51,653 nt of DNA from CAG-877 sp045627525 (GTDB taxonomy: Bacteria; Bacillota_I; Bacilli_A; RF39; UBA660): assembly GCA_045627525.1 (NCBI GenBank), contig JAZQNW010000014.1:1-51653 (forward strand). Reading direction: 5' to 3'. Numbering within the stretch: the stretch's first letter is position 1; each line of letters opens with the position of its first letter. The notes beneath the pieces are model-generated. The model was given only the letters and a program-made list of their open reading frames with translations. It made no database searches and was not told the DNA's origin. Shown here piece after piece: positions 1 to 7,356 of this stretch. Made by a program: the position numbers and the translations under genes.

Positions 1-14
1 ATAAATTACAATTT
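1..14 (+). repeat. 14-base direct repeat, copy 1
   Basis: The sequence ATAAATTACAATTT at the window edge is repeated exactly at 454-467. The second copy contains the stop codon of the HEAT-like gene, so this copy may overlap the stop of a similar gene outside the window. In DNA this AT-rich, chance is possible. Confidence 0.4.
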
Positions 15-28
15 GTGGAGTTGATTAT

Positions 29-457
29 ATGAACGATAAAATAAAAAAGTTATATGATAAAGATGATAAAATTGCATATAATAATTTGATTGAATTAGAA
101 ATAGAAACAACGGAATCCGATGAATTATATAATTATTTTGATGTTTTTTTATGTATGTTAAAAAATGATAAGACATTTGTAAGAGTTAGAGCTTTTAGAT
201 TAATTTGTGCTTTAGCTAAATGGGATTGCAATAATATGATAGAAAATAATATTGATTTAATTTTAAATGAATTAGATGATGATACAAGTACATCAGTACG
301 ACAATGTTTAGATAAATTAAACTTAATCTTAATATACAAACCTGAGTTATCTAATAAAATAGAAAAAAAATTAAAGCAATTAGATATAGGCAAATATAAA
401 GAGAGTATGCAATCATTAATAAAAAGAGATATAGATTCAATATTAAAAAGTATATAA
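29..457 (+). CDS. HEAT-repeat-like small protein
   Basis: A 142-residue, mostly alpha-helical soluble protein without signal peptide or membrane segment. Residues 40-110 show the alternating hydrophobic pattern of paired helices seen in HEAT or ARM-like repeat proteins, for example the stretch containing VRVRAFRLICALAKW. Such folds usually bind proteins, but no partner can be named. The start ATG has a GGAG ribosome site about 8 bases upstream. A 14-base sequence at 1-14 recurs at 454-467 across its stop codon, which hints that the gene before the window ends in the same way and may be a paralogue. The fold assignment is an inference from pattern only. Confidence 0.5.
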   Translation: MNDKIKKLYDKDDKIAYNNLIELEIETTESDELYNYFDVFLCMLKNDKTFVRVRAFRLICALAKWDCNNMIENNIDLILNELDDDTSTSVRQCLDKLNLILIYKPELSNKIEKKLKQLDIGKYKESMQSLIKRDIDSILKSI

Positions 458-467
458 ATTACAATTT
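454..467 (+). repeat. 14-base direct repeat, copy 2
   Basis: Exact second copy of ATAAATTACAATTT. It spans the TAA stop (455-457) of the HEAT-like gene and the first bases after it. Confidence 0.4.
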
Positions 468-488
468 ATCGGTTACATTTATTTTGGG

Positions 489-514
489 GATAGATTTTTG
501 AATCTATCTTTTTT
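489..514 (+). terminator. intrinsic terminator after the HEAT-like gene
   Basis: Perfect 8-base-pair stem GATAGATT/AATCTATC with a TTTG loop, followed by six T. It separates the HEAT-like gene from rbgA. Confidence 0.85.
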
Positions 515-524
515 CTTTGAATTA

Positions 525-533
525 TGTTATAAT
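525..533 (+). promoter_or_regulatory. extended -10 promoter of rbgA-rnhB
   Basis: TGTTATAAT is a perfect extended -10 element. It lies directly downstream of the preceding terminator and about 25 bases before the rbgA start codon. No convincing -35 is seen. Confidence 0.7.
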
Positions 534-558
534 TTATGTGATTTTGAGGAGTGATATT

Positions 559-1443
559 ATGTCTAAGACTGATAATGTTAAAGGTTATAATGATAATAAA
601 GTAATTAACTGGTACCCTGGCCATATGGCTAAGACAAAAAGAGAAATTGGTGAAAAGCTTAATTTGATTGATGTAGTATATGAAGTTGTAGATGCTAGAA
701 TGCCACTTTCTTCTAAAATTGTTGATATAGATGATTTAATTAAAAATAAGCCTAAGATATTAGTTATGACTAAATACGATTTATGTGATAAAGAAGAAAC
801 TAATAAAATTATAAAATATTATGAAGATTTAAATTATAAAGTTATTCCTGTAGATTTAATGAGTGGTTTAAATGTAAATAAAATTATTAATACTACTATG
901 GAATTAATGAAAGAAGAAAATGAAAAAAGAATTTCTAAGGGTATGAAGGAAAGAGCAGCAAGGGCATTAATAATAGGTGTTCCTAATGCTGGTAAGAGTA
1001 CTTTAATAAATAGATTAGTCGGTAAAAAATCTGCTGGTGTTGGTAATAAGCCAGGATTTACTAAGAGTCTTAGTTGGATAAGAATTAATAAGGATATTGA
1101 GTTATTAGATACTCCTGGTATTTTATGGCCTAAGATGGATGATCAAGAGGCTGCTCATATATTAGCTTGTTTATCTTCTATTAAAGAAGAAATTTTAAAT
1201 TCTGATGAAATAGCTACATTTATTTTACGTAAATTGTATGAATTATATCCTGATAGATTAGAAAATCGTTATGGAATATTAGAATTGGATGAAGATTTAG
1301 TAGAAGTGTATGATATTATAGCAGCTAAGAGAGGCGCATTATCTCGTGGTGGTGTTGCAGACTATGAAAAGGTTTCTAATATTATCATTAGGGACTTTAA
1401 AAATGGTTATTTTGGACCTATTACTTTTGATAGATTGAAATAA
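559..1443 (+). CDS. rbgA: ribosome biogenesis GTPase RbgA (YlqF)
   Basis: A 294-residue circularly permuted GTPase of the YlqF/YawG type that assists late assembly of the 50S subunit. The N-terminal NWYPGHMAK signature is typical of RbgA. The G motifs occur in permuted order: TKYD (G4), then GVPNAGKST (G1 P-loop), then DTPG (G3). The C-terminal helical domain binds ribosomal RNA in known homologues. I chose the ATG at 559 because it has a GAGGAGTG ribosome site; the longer frame from 517 would begin inside the promoter. It is followed 23 bases later by rnhB, the same order as in Bacillus. Confidence 0.95.
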   Translation: MSKTDNVKGYNDNKVINWYPGHMAKTKREIGEKLNLIDVVYEVVDARMPLSSKIVDIDDLIKNKPKILVMTKYDLCDKEETNKIIKYYEDLNYKVIPVDLMSGLNVNKIINTTMELMKEENEKRISKGMKERAARALIIGVPNAGKSTLINRLVGKKSAGVGNKPGFTKSLSWIRINKDIELLDTPGILWPKMDDQEAAHILACLSSIKEEILNSDEIATFILRKLYELYPDRLENRYGILELDEDLVEVYDIIAAKRGALSRGGVADYEKVSNIIIRDFKNGYFGPITFDRLK

Positions 1444-1466
1444 ATTGAAGTTTTGGAGTTGATTTA

Positions 1467-2081
1467 ATGGAATTCGATAATTATCAATATGAAAGAGAAT
1501 TAAAGAGTAATGGAATTAATTATATAGCTGGTGTTGATGAAGTAGGAAGAGGTCCTTTAGTTGGACCTGTTGTAGCAGCTTGCGTAGTTTTACCTGATCA
1601 ATTTAATTTAGATGGACTTACTGATTCTAAAAAATTATCAGAAAAGAAAAGAGATTACTTTTATGAAGAGATAAAAAAACAGGCTTTAGGAATTGGTATA
1701 GGAATAATTGATGAAAAGAAAATAGATGAGGTTAATATTTACGAAGCTACTAAGCTTGCTATGAAGAAGGCAATAGATGAATGTAAAAATAAATCAAAAA
1801 TAGAACATATTTTAATTGATGCTATGCCCTTAGATATAGATATTCCTACAACTTCTATAATAAAAGGTGATTTAAAAAGTATAACTATTAGTGCTGCATC
1901 TGTTATAGCTAAAGTAACAAGAGATAGAATGATGTATGAACTTGATAAAATACATCCAGAATATAATTTTAAGAAAAATAAAGGTTATCCTACAAAGGAA
2001 CATTTGGAAGCTATAAAAAAATATGGAATAATAAAAGAACATAGAAAATCTTATGGACCTGTAAAGAATTATGAAAAATAG
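1467..2081 (+). CDS. rnhB: ribonuclease HII
   Basis: A 204-residue RNase HII that cuts the RNA strand of RNA-DNA hybrids and single ribonucleotides in DNA. The family signature GVDEVGRGPLVGPV near residue 22 supplies the first catalytic Asp-Glu pair. DAMP near residue 118 and KVTRDR near 150 supply the other acidic site and the conserved basic helix, and the C-terminal HR.S.GPV motif is intact. Length is normal for the short Gram-positive form. It is probably cotranscribed with rbgA. Its stop codon lies in the loop of the terminator that ends the operon. Confidence 0.95.
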   Translation: MEFDNYQYERELKSNGINYIAGVDEVGRGPLVGPVVAACVVLPDQFNLDGLTDSKKLSEKKRDYFYEEIKKQALGIGIGIIDEKKIDEVNIYEATKLAMKKAIDECKNKSKIEHILIDAMPLDIDIPTTSIIKGDLKSITISAASVIAKVTRDRMMYELDKIHPEYNFKKNKGYPTKEHLEAIKKYGIIKEHRKSYGPVKNYEK

Positions 2082-2098
2082 AACATAATTCTTTTTTT
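2066..2098 (+). terminator. terminator overlapping the 3' end of rnhB
   Basis: An 8-base-pair stem GAATTATG (2066-2073)/CATAATTC (2084-2091) followed by seven T. The last rnhB codons form the left arm and its TAG stop (2079-2081) is in the loop. Confidence 0.8.
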
Positions 2099-2156
2099 AT
2101 AATGTATAAAATTATTATTTTAAGTGTAAAATTAATAAAAGGTTTTATTTTATGAT

Positions 2157-2185
2157 TTGACAAAATTAAAAAAAGTATGTATAAG
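2157..2185 (+). promoter_or_regulatory. SigA-type promoter of topA
   Basis: TTGACA (2157-2162), a 17-base spacer, then TATAAG (2180-2185). This is close to the vegetative consensus and lies about 20 bases before the topA start. Confidence 0.85.
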
Positions 2186-2206
2186 TATTTTTGATGGAGG
2201 GATTAA

Positions 2207-4231
2207 ATGGGAAAAAAATTAGTTATTGTGGAAAGCCCTAGTAAGAGTAAAACTATTGAAAAGTATTTAGGTAGTGATTATAAAGTTGTTTCATCTAAGG
2301 GACATATTCGCGACTTGGCGACTAGTGGTAAATATGGATTAGGTGTCGATATAGATAATGGATTTGTTCCTAGCTATGTACCTATAAAAGGCAAAAGTAG
2401 TGTTATAAAAGAATTAAAGAAAGATGTAAAAGATAGTGACTTTGTTTATCTAGCAAGCGATCCTGATCGTGAGGGAGAAGCAATTGCGTGGCATTTAAAG
2501 GATGCTTTGGGGATAAAGGATAAAGGCTATAAGAGAGTTTTATTTAATGAAATTACGCATGATAAAGTAATTGATGCAATTAATAATCCTACAGTTATTG
2601 ATGATAATTTAGTTAAGAGTCAAGAGACTAGAAGAATATTAGATCGTATTATAGGATTTAGATTATCAAAATTATTACAAAGTAAAATAGGGGCAAAGAG
2701 TGCTGGAAGAGTACAAAGCGTTGCCTTAAAATTAATTGTTGACCGTGAAAGAGAAATTGAAGCTTTTATACCAGAAGAATATTGGACTATTACAGCTAAA
2801 TTTTCTGAATATGAAGCAGAACTTTTTAAATATAAAGATGAAGATATTGAATTAAAATGTGAAGAAGATGCTAATAAAGTATTAAATAGCATTGATAATG
2901 TTTATGTGGTTGACAGTGTTGAGTCAAAAGAAAAAAGTAAGAAAAGTAAATTTCCATTTATTACTTCAACTTTACAACAAGAAGCGTCAACAAAATTAGG
3001 ATTTCCAGCTAAAAAAACTATGAGTATAGCTCAAAAACTATATGAAGGTATTGATTTGGAAAATGAAACTGTGGGACTTATTTCTTATATGAGAACAGAT
3101 TCTGTACGTTTATCTGATGATTTTGTTAAACCAGCTATGGCATATATAAAAGAAAATTATGGTGAAGAATATATAGGTTATGTAAAATCTAGTAAAAAAA
3201 CTGATAATGTTCAAGATGCTCATGAAGGTATTAGACCTACAAGTATTAATAGAGAACCAAATAAAATAAAAAAATATTTATCTAGTGATGAATTTAAATT
3301 ATATAGTTTAATTTATAAGAGAACATTAGCTTCATTAATGTCTGATGCAAAAGTTAATCAGACAACAATTATATTTGATAATAATGATTATAAATTTAAG
3401 ACAACAGGCCAAATATTAATTTTTGATGGTTATTTAAAAGTATATAGCGATTATGAATCTAGTGAAGATAGAATTTTACCTGAGATAAAGGAAAGAGAAG
3501 AATATACAACTGATGATGTTGTTTCAGAACAACATTTTACTAAACCTCCTGCTAGATATAGTGAAGCAAAACTTATTAAGGAGATGGAAGAATTAGGAAT
3601 AGGTAGACCATCTACTTATGCTAAAACAATAGATACAATCAAAGAAAGAGATTATGTTGTTTTAGAAGATAAGAAATTTAAACCTACTCAAATGGGTATT
3701 GATACTACAGATAAATTGCAAGAATTTTTTAGTGATTTAATAAATGTTGAGTATACTAAGGATATGGAAGATGATTTGGATAAGATTGCTGATAATAAAT
3801 TAATTTGGAATGAAGTGTTAGCGAAATTTTATAAATTATTTGAACCAAGGGTAGAAAATGCATTTAGTGATATGGAAAAGAAAGCACCTGAAGAAACAGG
3901 AGAAGTTTGTCCAGAATGTGGTAATCCTTTAGTAATAAGAAAAGGACGTTATGGTGAATTTGTGGCTTGTTCTAATTATCCAGAGTGTAAATATATTCCT
4001 AAGAAAGAAAAGAAACAAGAAGTAGAAATAATGGATTGTCCATTGTGTGATGGTAAAATAGTAGAAAAGACAACAAGAAAAAATAAAATATTCTATGGTT
4101 GTAATAATTATCCTAAATGTAAATTTGCTACATGGGATAAGCCAACTGGTGAAATTTGCCCAGAATGTGGTAAGTATTTAGTTGAAAAAAATAATGAAAT
4201 AAAATGTAGTGAATGTGATTATAAGAAGTAG
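2207..4231 (+). CDS. topA: DNA topoisomerase I
   Basis: A 674-residue type IA topoisomerase that relaxes negative supercoils by cutting one DNA strand through a tyrosine. The TOPRIM domain begins at residue 4 (VIVESPSKSKTIEKYLG) and holds the acidic motif ASDPDREGEAIAWH. The active-site tyrosine is Y294 in SYMRTDSVRLS. The C-terminus has three zinc-ribbon units with paired cysteines (CPECG...CSNYPEC, CPLCD...CNNYPKC, CPECG...CSEC). Length is typical of Firmicutes. The start has a GGAGG ribosome site. Its position upstream of xerC matches Bacillus, although two unknown genes sit between them here. Confidence 0.97.
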   Translation: MGKKLVIVESPSKSKTIEKYLGSDYKVVSSKGHIRDLATSGKYGLGVDIDNGFVPSYVPIKGKSSVIKELKKDVKDSDFVYLASDPDREGEAIAWHLKDALGIKDKGYKRVLFNEITHDKVIDAINNPTVIDDNLVKSQETRRILDRIIGFRLSKLLQSKIGAKSAGRVQSVALKLIVDREREIEAFIPEEYWTITAKFSEYEAELFKYKDEDIELKCEEDANKVLNSIDNVYVVDSVESKEKSKKSKFPFITSTLQQEASTKLGFPAKKTMSIAQKLYEGIDLENETVGLISYMRTDSVRLSDDFVKPAMAYIKENYGEEYIGYVKSSKKTDNVQDAHEGIRPTSINREPNKIKKYLSSDEFKLYSLIYKRTLASLMSDAKVNQTTIIFDNNDYKFKTTGQILIFDGYLKVYSDYESSEDRILPEIKEREEYTTDDVVSEQHFTKPPARYSEAKLIKEMEELGIGRPSTYAKTIDTIKERDYVVLEDKKFKPTQMGIDTTDKLQEFFSDLINVEYTKDMEDDLDKIADNKLIWNEVLAKFYKLFEPRVENAFSDMEKKAPEETGEVCPECGNPLVIRKGRYGEFVACSNYPECKYIPKKEKKQEVEIMDCPLCDGKIVEKTTRKNKIFYGCNNYPKCKFATWDKPTGEICPECGKYLVEKNNEIKCSECDYKK

Positions 4232-4247
4232 AAATACTTCTTTTTTT
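4225..4247 (+). terminator. terminator overlapping the topA stop
   Basis: Stem GAAGTA/TACTTC, loop GAAA, then seven T. The TAG stop of topA (4229-4231) is within the hairpin. Confidence 0.85.
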
Positions 4248-4248
4248 A

Positions 4249-4257
4249 TGCTATAAT
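4249..4257 (+). promoter_or_regulatory. extended -10 promoter directly after the topA terminator
   Basis: TGCTATAAT begins one base after the T-tract of the topA terminator. Any -35 element would have to lie within that hairpin. Confidence 0.65.
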
Positions 4258-4278
4258 TAATAATAGGAGTTGACGTTT

Positions 4279-4998
4279 ATGGAAAATATGGAAAAGTCAT
4301 CTTTAGATAATGCTGATTCTATAGCAATAAATTTATCTGAGAAGGATAGTTTAATTATCAAAGATATTTGTGAAAAGGCTAATAAAATTGGTGAATTAAG
4401 TATAGAAGATGCTAGGCAAATAGTTAAATCAATGGTTAATTTTTGTTATATGAATGATAGAATTGGTGGATATTCTTCAGAACTTGTTTTAAGTGATGAC
4501 GAAGTAGAACTATATGCAGTAGATGTTTTTAATTCTTTTATGATACATGATGGTTTATTAAATATAAAAGATGGTCAAATAGGGTTATTCAAAGGAGATC
4601 ATCCTTTAATTCTTGGTGTTGTTAATTGGAAAGATGGTTTTGATACTTCTGAAATGATTAGCGAATTACAAAAAATGGGAGAGAGTTATTTTGATGGTAA
4701 AAATAGGGAAACTTTTTTAGTATCTGAAAATTACATAATTGGTAATTATCAAAAATATCATAGACTTGGTATTGAATCATTCACTTCTATTTTAGAAAAT
4801 TTTGCTGGTGAAGATATTTTAAGTAATTATGATATAGAATATGAATGTGGTTCTAGGGGCGATTATTTATCGGATATTGTTTATGTAAATTCTTCATTAG
4901 GTTTGAAATATTTTTGTTCTGAAGATGAATATGGTAATAAAGTTATTGAAACTTTTAATTTAAATAATAGTACTGGAGAAAAAAGAAGAAGTAAGTAG
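4279..4998 (+). CDS. protein of unknown function
   Basis: A 239-residue protein that I do not recognise. It has no signal peptide and no membrane segment, is acidic in its N-terminal half, and ends in a short basic tail (EKRRSK). Composition and codon use match the neighbours, so it looks like a native cytoplasmic protein. I chose the ATG at 4279 with AGGAGT eight bases upstream; an in-frame TTG at 4270 overlaps that ribosome site. The gene has its own extended -10 promoter and its own terminator, so it is probably a single-gene transcript between topA and the next unknown gene. Confidence 0.75.
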   Translation: MENMEKSSLDNADSIAINLSEKDSLIIKDICEKANKIGELSIEDARQIVKSMVNFCYMNDRIGGYSSELVLSDDEVELYAVDVFNSFMIHDGLLNIKDGQIGLFKGDHPLILGVVNWKDGFDTSEMISELQKMGESYFDGKNRETFLVSENYIIGNYQKYHRLGIESFTSILENFAGEDILSNYDIEYECGSRGDYLSDIVYVNSSLGLKYFCSEDEYGNKVIETFNLNNSTGEKRRSK

Positions 4999-5018
4999 TA
5001 AATATACTTCTTTTTTTT
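4988..5018 (+). terminator. terminator overlapping the stop of the 4279-4998 gene
   Basis: Stem GAAGTA (4988-4993)/TACTTC (5005-5010) followed by eight T. The TAG stop (4996-4998) is in the loop. The stem is the same as in the topA terminator. Confidence 0.75.
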
Positions 5019-5024
5019 GTTAAC

Positions 5025-5053
5025 TTGTTATTTAAATATAAATTTGTTATACT
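5025..5053 (+). promoter_or_regulatory. promoter of the 5075 gene and xerC
   Basis: TTGTTA (5025-5030), 17-base spacer, TATACT (5048-5053) preceded by TGT, so both a -35 and an extended -10 are present. Confidence 0.75.
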
Positions 5054-5074
5054 TTTTTTGAGGACGTGATATAT

Positions 5075-6073
5075 GTGAGCTATCAAATATGGTTATCCGA
5101 TATTCAAGAAATGAAAAAATATTATTCATTATCAAGAAAGTATAGATCTAATGGAATAAATCAATATAGTTTTTTTGATGATATGAATAATGTATCTGGT
5201 CCATTAATATTACCTGTTAATGATGAATCTAGATTTGATTTTTCTTTGGCTGAAATTGATTTAATGTTTTCTAGCATGAAGGATATATCTAGATTTTGTG
5301 AATTTTTAAAGAAAAATAGTGTTGTTGATGATGAGTTTGAGTTTTCAGATAAAACTTTGAGAATAGCTAGTTGTCGTGGTGATAAGATAACTACTTATGT
5401 GCCGATATTTAATAATAATTTATTAAGAAAGAGTGCTGAATTAGCAATACAAAAAAGAAAAGAAGGAATCAAGCGAAGAGACGTTTATTTGAATGAATTT
5501 GGTGATGAAATAAAAGAATTTTCTAATCATATTTTAAACCGCTTAAAATATAAAGATTCTCGTGAAGATTTATTATCTTGTGATATTCTTCCTGGGAGTA
5601 TAAAAGATATATTATCTGCTTATTATAGTAATTTATGTGAAGAAAAATCACTAAAAAAGAAATGTGGTAATAATTATAGAAAAAAGAAAAATAATAGACA
5701 ACGGTTTGAAATTATTGCAGGTAGAAAGAAAAAATTATCGGCGAGTCTTTATTATCAGTGTTGTAAATATGATAATTTACGCTCTGTAATGGTTTGGGAG
5801 CAGGATTATAAACAAAAAAAGAGAGAAGAAATTTTAGATAAAGACGAAGCTTATCGTTTGATGGCTGAAGAACAAAGATTGAGATGGGAACCTATAGTTG
5901 ATCCGACAGTAGAATATATATATCAAACTTCAGTTGGAGAGTCTGGAGAAATTGACTATGATAAAATGTTTAATCTATTTAGTGCAGATGATATATATGC
6001 TCATGAGCACGAGGCACAAAAGATGGGTTTAATTCCTCCTACTGTTTCTAAGACTGGAAAAGGTAAAAAATAA
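5075..6073 (+). CDS. protein of unknown function, coupled to xerC
   Basis: A 332-residue protein that I do not recognise. It has no signal peptide or membrane segment. The middle and C-terminal parts are rich in lysine, arginine and glutamate, with a run of KKK/RKK clusters around residues 190-220 and a likely long helix near residues 245-280. I chose the GTG at 5075, which has GAGGA ten bases upstream; the GTG at 5066 is too close to that site. The stop overlaps the xerC start by one base (TAATG), so the two genes are probably translated together. Basic patches would suit nucleic acid binding, but that is only a guess. Confidence 0.7.
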   Translation: MSYQIWLSDIQEMKKYYSLSRKYRSNGINQYSFFDDMNNVSGPLILPVNDESRFDFSLAEIDLMFSSMKDISRFCEFLKKNSVVDDEFEFSDKTLRIASCRGDKITTYVPIFNNNLLRKSAELAIQKRKEGIKRRDVYLNEFGDEIKEFSNHILNRLKYKDSREDLLSCDILPGSIKDILSAYYSNLCEEKSLKKKCGNNYRKKKNNRQRFEIIAGRKKKLSASLYYQCCKYDNLRSVMVWEQDYKQKKREEILDKDEAYRLMAEEQRLRWEPIVDPTVEYIYQTSVGESGEIDYDKMFNLFSADDIYAHEHEAQKMGLIPPTVSKTGKGKK

Positions 6074-6966
6074 TGAAATATGTTGAGGAATATTTAGACT
6101 ATTTGAAATTTCAAAAAAATTATTCTTCATATACTATAGATAATTATAAAAGAGATATTTTGGAGTACTTAGATTATTTGAAGAGTGAAAATTTAAATTA
6201 TTTGGATGTTCAATATAGTGATTTAAGATTTTATTTGATGCATTTAAAAGATTGTAGGGATAATAATAATTCATCTATTGATAGAAAGCTTAGTGCATTA
6301 AGAAGTTTTTATAAATATTTGTCTAGTATGGAGTATATTCATGGTAATGTTTTTTTGTTGGTAAATGGCTTAAAAAAAGATAAAAAATTACCTAGATATT
6401 TTGAATATAACGAATTGGAAGAATTATTTAAAGTTCCAGATTTAAGAACTTCTTTAGGACAGAGAGATAGATTAATATTAGAAATGCTATATGCTACTGG
6501 TCTTCGTGTTGGTGAAATGGTAAATGTAAAAGTTTCTGATATTGATAGAGGTAGTAGAAGGATAATAGTCTTAGGAAAAGGCAATAAAGAACGAGAAGTT
6601 ACTTATGGTGATTATTGTGAGGAAAGTTTATTATTGTATTTAAACGATGGATATAAAAAGTTAAATAAAAATAATAATAGTTATTTATTTTTAAATAATA
6701 ATGGTGAAAAAATAACTGAACGTGGTGTTAGATATGTACTTGATCAAATTATAAAAAAAACAAGTTTAACAAAGTCTATTTCACCTCATGTGCTTAGACA
6801 TAGTTTTGCAACTCATTTGTTAAATGAAGGTTGCGATTTATTAACAGTTCAAAAATTATTGGGACATGAAAGTATTAGTGCAACACAGATTTATACGCAT
6901 GTTTCTACTGACAGACTTAAGGAAGTTTATTATAATAGTTTTCCTAGAGCTAAAAAAGATGATTAA
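6073..6966 (+). CDS. xerC: tyrosine recombinase XerC
   Basis: A 297-residue site-specific recombinase that resolves chromosome dimers at dif with XerD. The N-terminal SAM-like domain covers residues 1-85 and the catalytic domain 105-290. The catalytic residues are visible: R145 (GLRVGE), H239-x-x-R242 (HVLRHSFATHLL), H265 (LLGHE) and the nucleophile Y274 (IYTHVS). The ending NSFPRA resembles the C-terminus of Bacillus XerC (CodV), and the location after topA also favours XerC over XerD. The start codon overlaps the stop of the preceding gene. Confidence 0.88.
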   Translation: MKYVEEYLDYLKFQKNYSSYTIDNYKRDILEYLDYLKSENLNYLDVQYSDLRFYLMHLKDCRDNNNSSIDRKLSALRSFYKYLSSMEYIHGNVFLLVNGLKKDKKLPRYFEYNELEELFKVPDLRTSLGQRDRLILEMLYATGLRVGEMVNVKVSDIDRGSRRIIVLGKGNKEREVTYGDYCEESLLLYLNDGYKKLNKNNNSYLFLNNNGEKITERGVRYVLDQIIKKTSLTKSISPHVLRHSFATHLLNEGCDLLTVQKLLGHESISATQIYTHVSTDRLKEVYYNSFPRAKKDD

Positions 6967-6979
6967 TTTCATCTTTTTT
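6952..6979 (+). terminator. terminator overlapping the xerC stop
   Basis: Stem GATGA (6958-6962)/TCATC (6969-6973), extended by an A-tract pairing with a T-tract. The loop TTAATT contains the TAA stop of xerC. Confidence 0.8.
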
Positions 6980-7033
6980 GTTTAAAAATAAATAAATTCT
7001 ATAAATTTACTTTCAAATTATTTGGTTTTTAGA

Positions 7034-7039
7034 TATAAT
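7034..7039 (+). promoter_or_regulatory. -10 element of the comN-secDF-rel-dtd operon
   Basis: TATAAT lies 28 bases before the comN start. The best -35 at the right distance is only TTTCAA (7011-7016). Confidence 0.5.
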
Positions 7040-7066
7040 TAAATTGGTTCAGAAGGATGTGAGTCT

Positions 7067-7345
7067 ATGATGGATTTTGAATTTTCTAGTAAAGAAGAAC
7101 TTTATGAGCGAGTTGGGCCAGCATTACGAGCAAAAGTAAGTGAACTTCGAAGACTAGGATATAGAAATATTAAGGAAATGGATGTTTGGAATTATTTAAT
7201 ACAAACTAAATGGCTTAATTCTAAAAATTTAATGCTTTCAGATATTGTAGATGATATATTAACATCTAATAATTATGATATTTATGAGTATTTAAAACAG
7301 ATTTATGGAACACATCATTTTGATAGTAGTTTAGAAATTTTATGA
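7067..7345 (+). CDS. comN: ComN-like post-transcriptional regulator
   Basis: A 92-residue soluble protein resembling Bacillus ComN (YrzD), a small protein that acts on comE mRNA and interacts with DivIVA. The supporting pattern is the helical core with LRAKVSELRRLGY, DVWNYLIQTKW and LSDIVDDIL. The immediate neighbour secDF is also the neighbour of comN in Bacillus. Two consecutive ATG codons could serve as start; an AAGGA site lies nine bases before the first. No competence gene is present in this window, so the regulated target here is unknown. Confidence 0.75.
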   Translation: MMDFEFSSKEELYERVGPALRAKVSELRRLGYRNIKEMDVWNYLIQTKWLNSKNLMLSDIVDDILTSNNYDIYEYLKQIYGTHHFDSSLEIL

Positions 7346-7356
7346 GGTGAATTTGC

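Noticed and set aside
133..393. Minus-strand frame opposite the HEAT-like gene, and similar opposite-strand frames such as 2620-2892, 21140-21409 and 35086-35322
   Set aside because: Each lies fully opposite a clear gene, lacks a ribosome site and has no recognisable protein features.
517..558. Longer rbgA start at 517 with a hydrophobic N-terminus
   Set aside because: It would begin inside the extended -10 promoter and has no ribosome site. The family starts close to the ATG at 559.
6073..6966. xerC as a phage or transposon integrase marking a mobile element
   Set aside because: Its sequence and its position after topA fit housekeeping XerC, and no attachment site, repeats or cargo genes are present.
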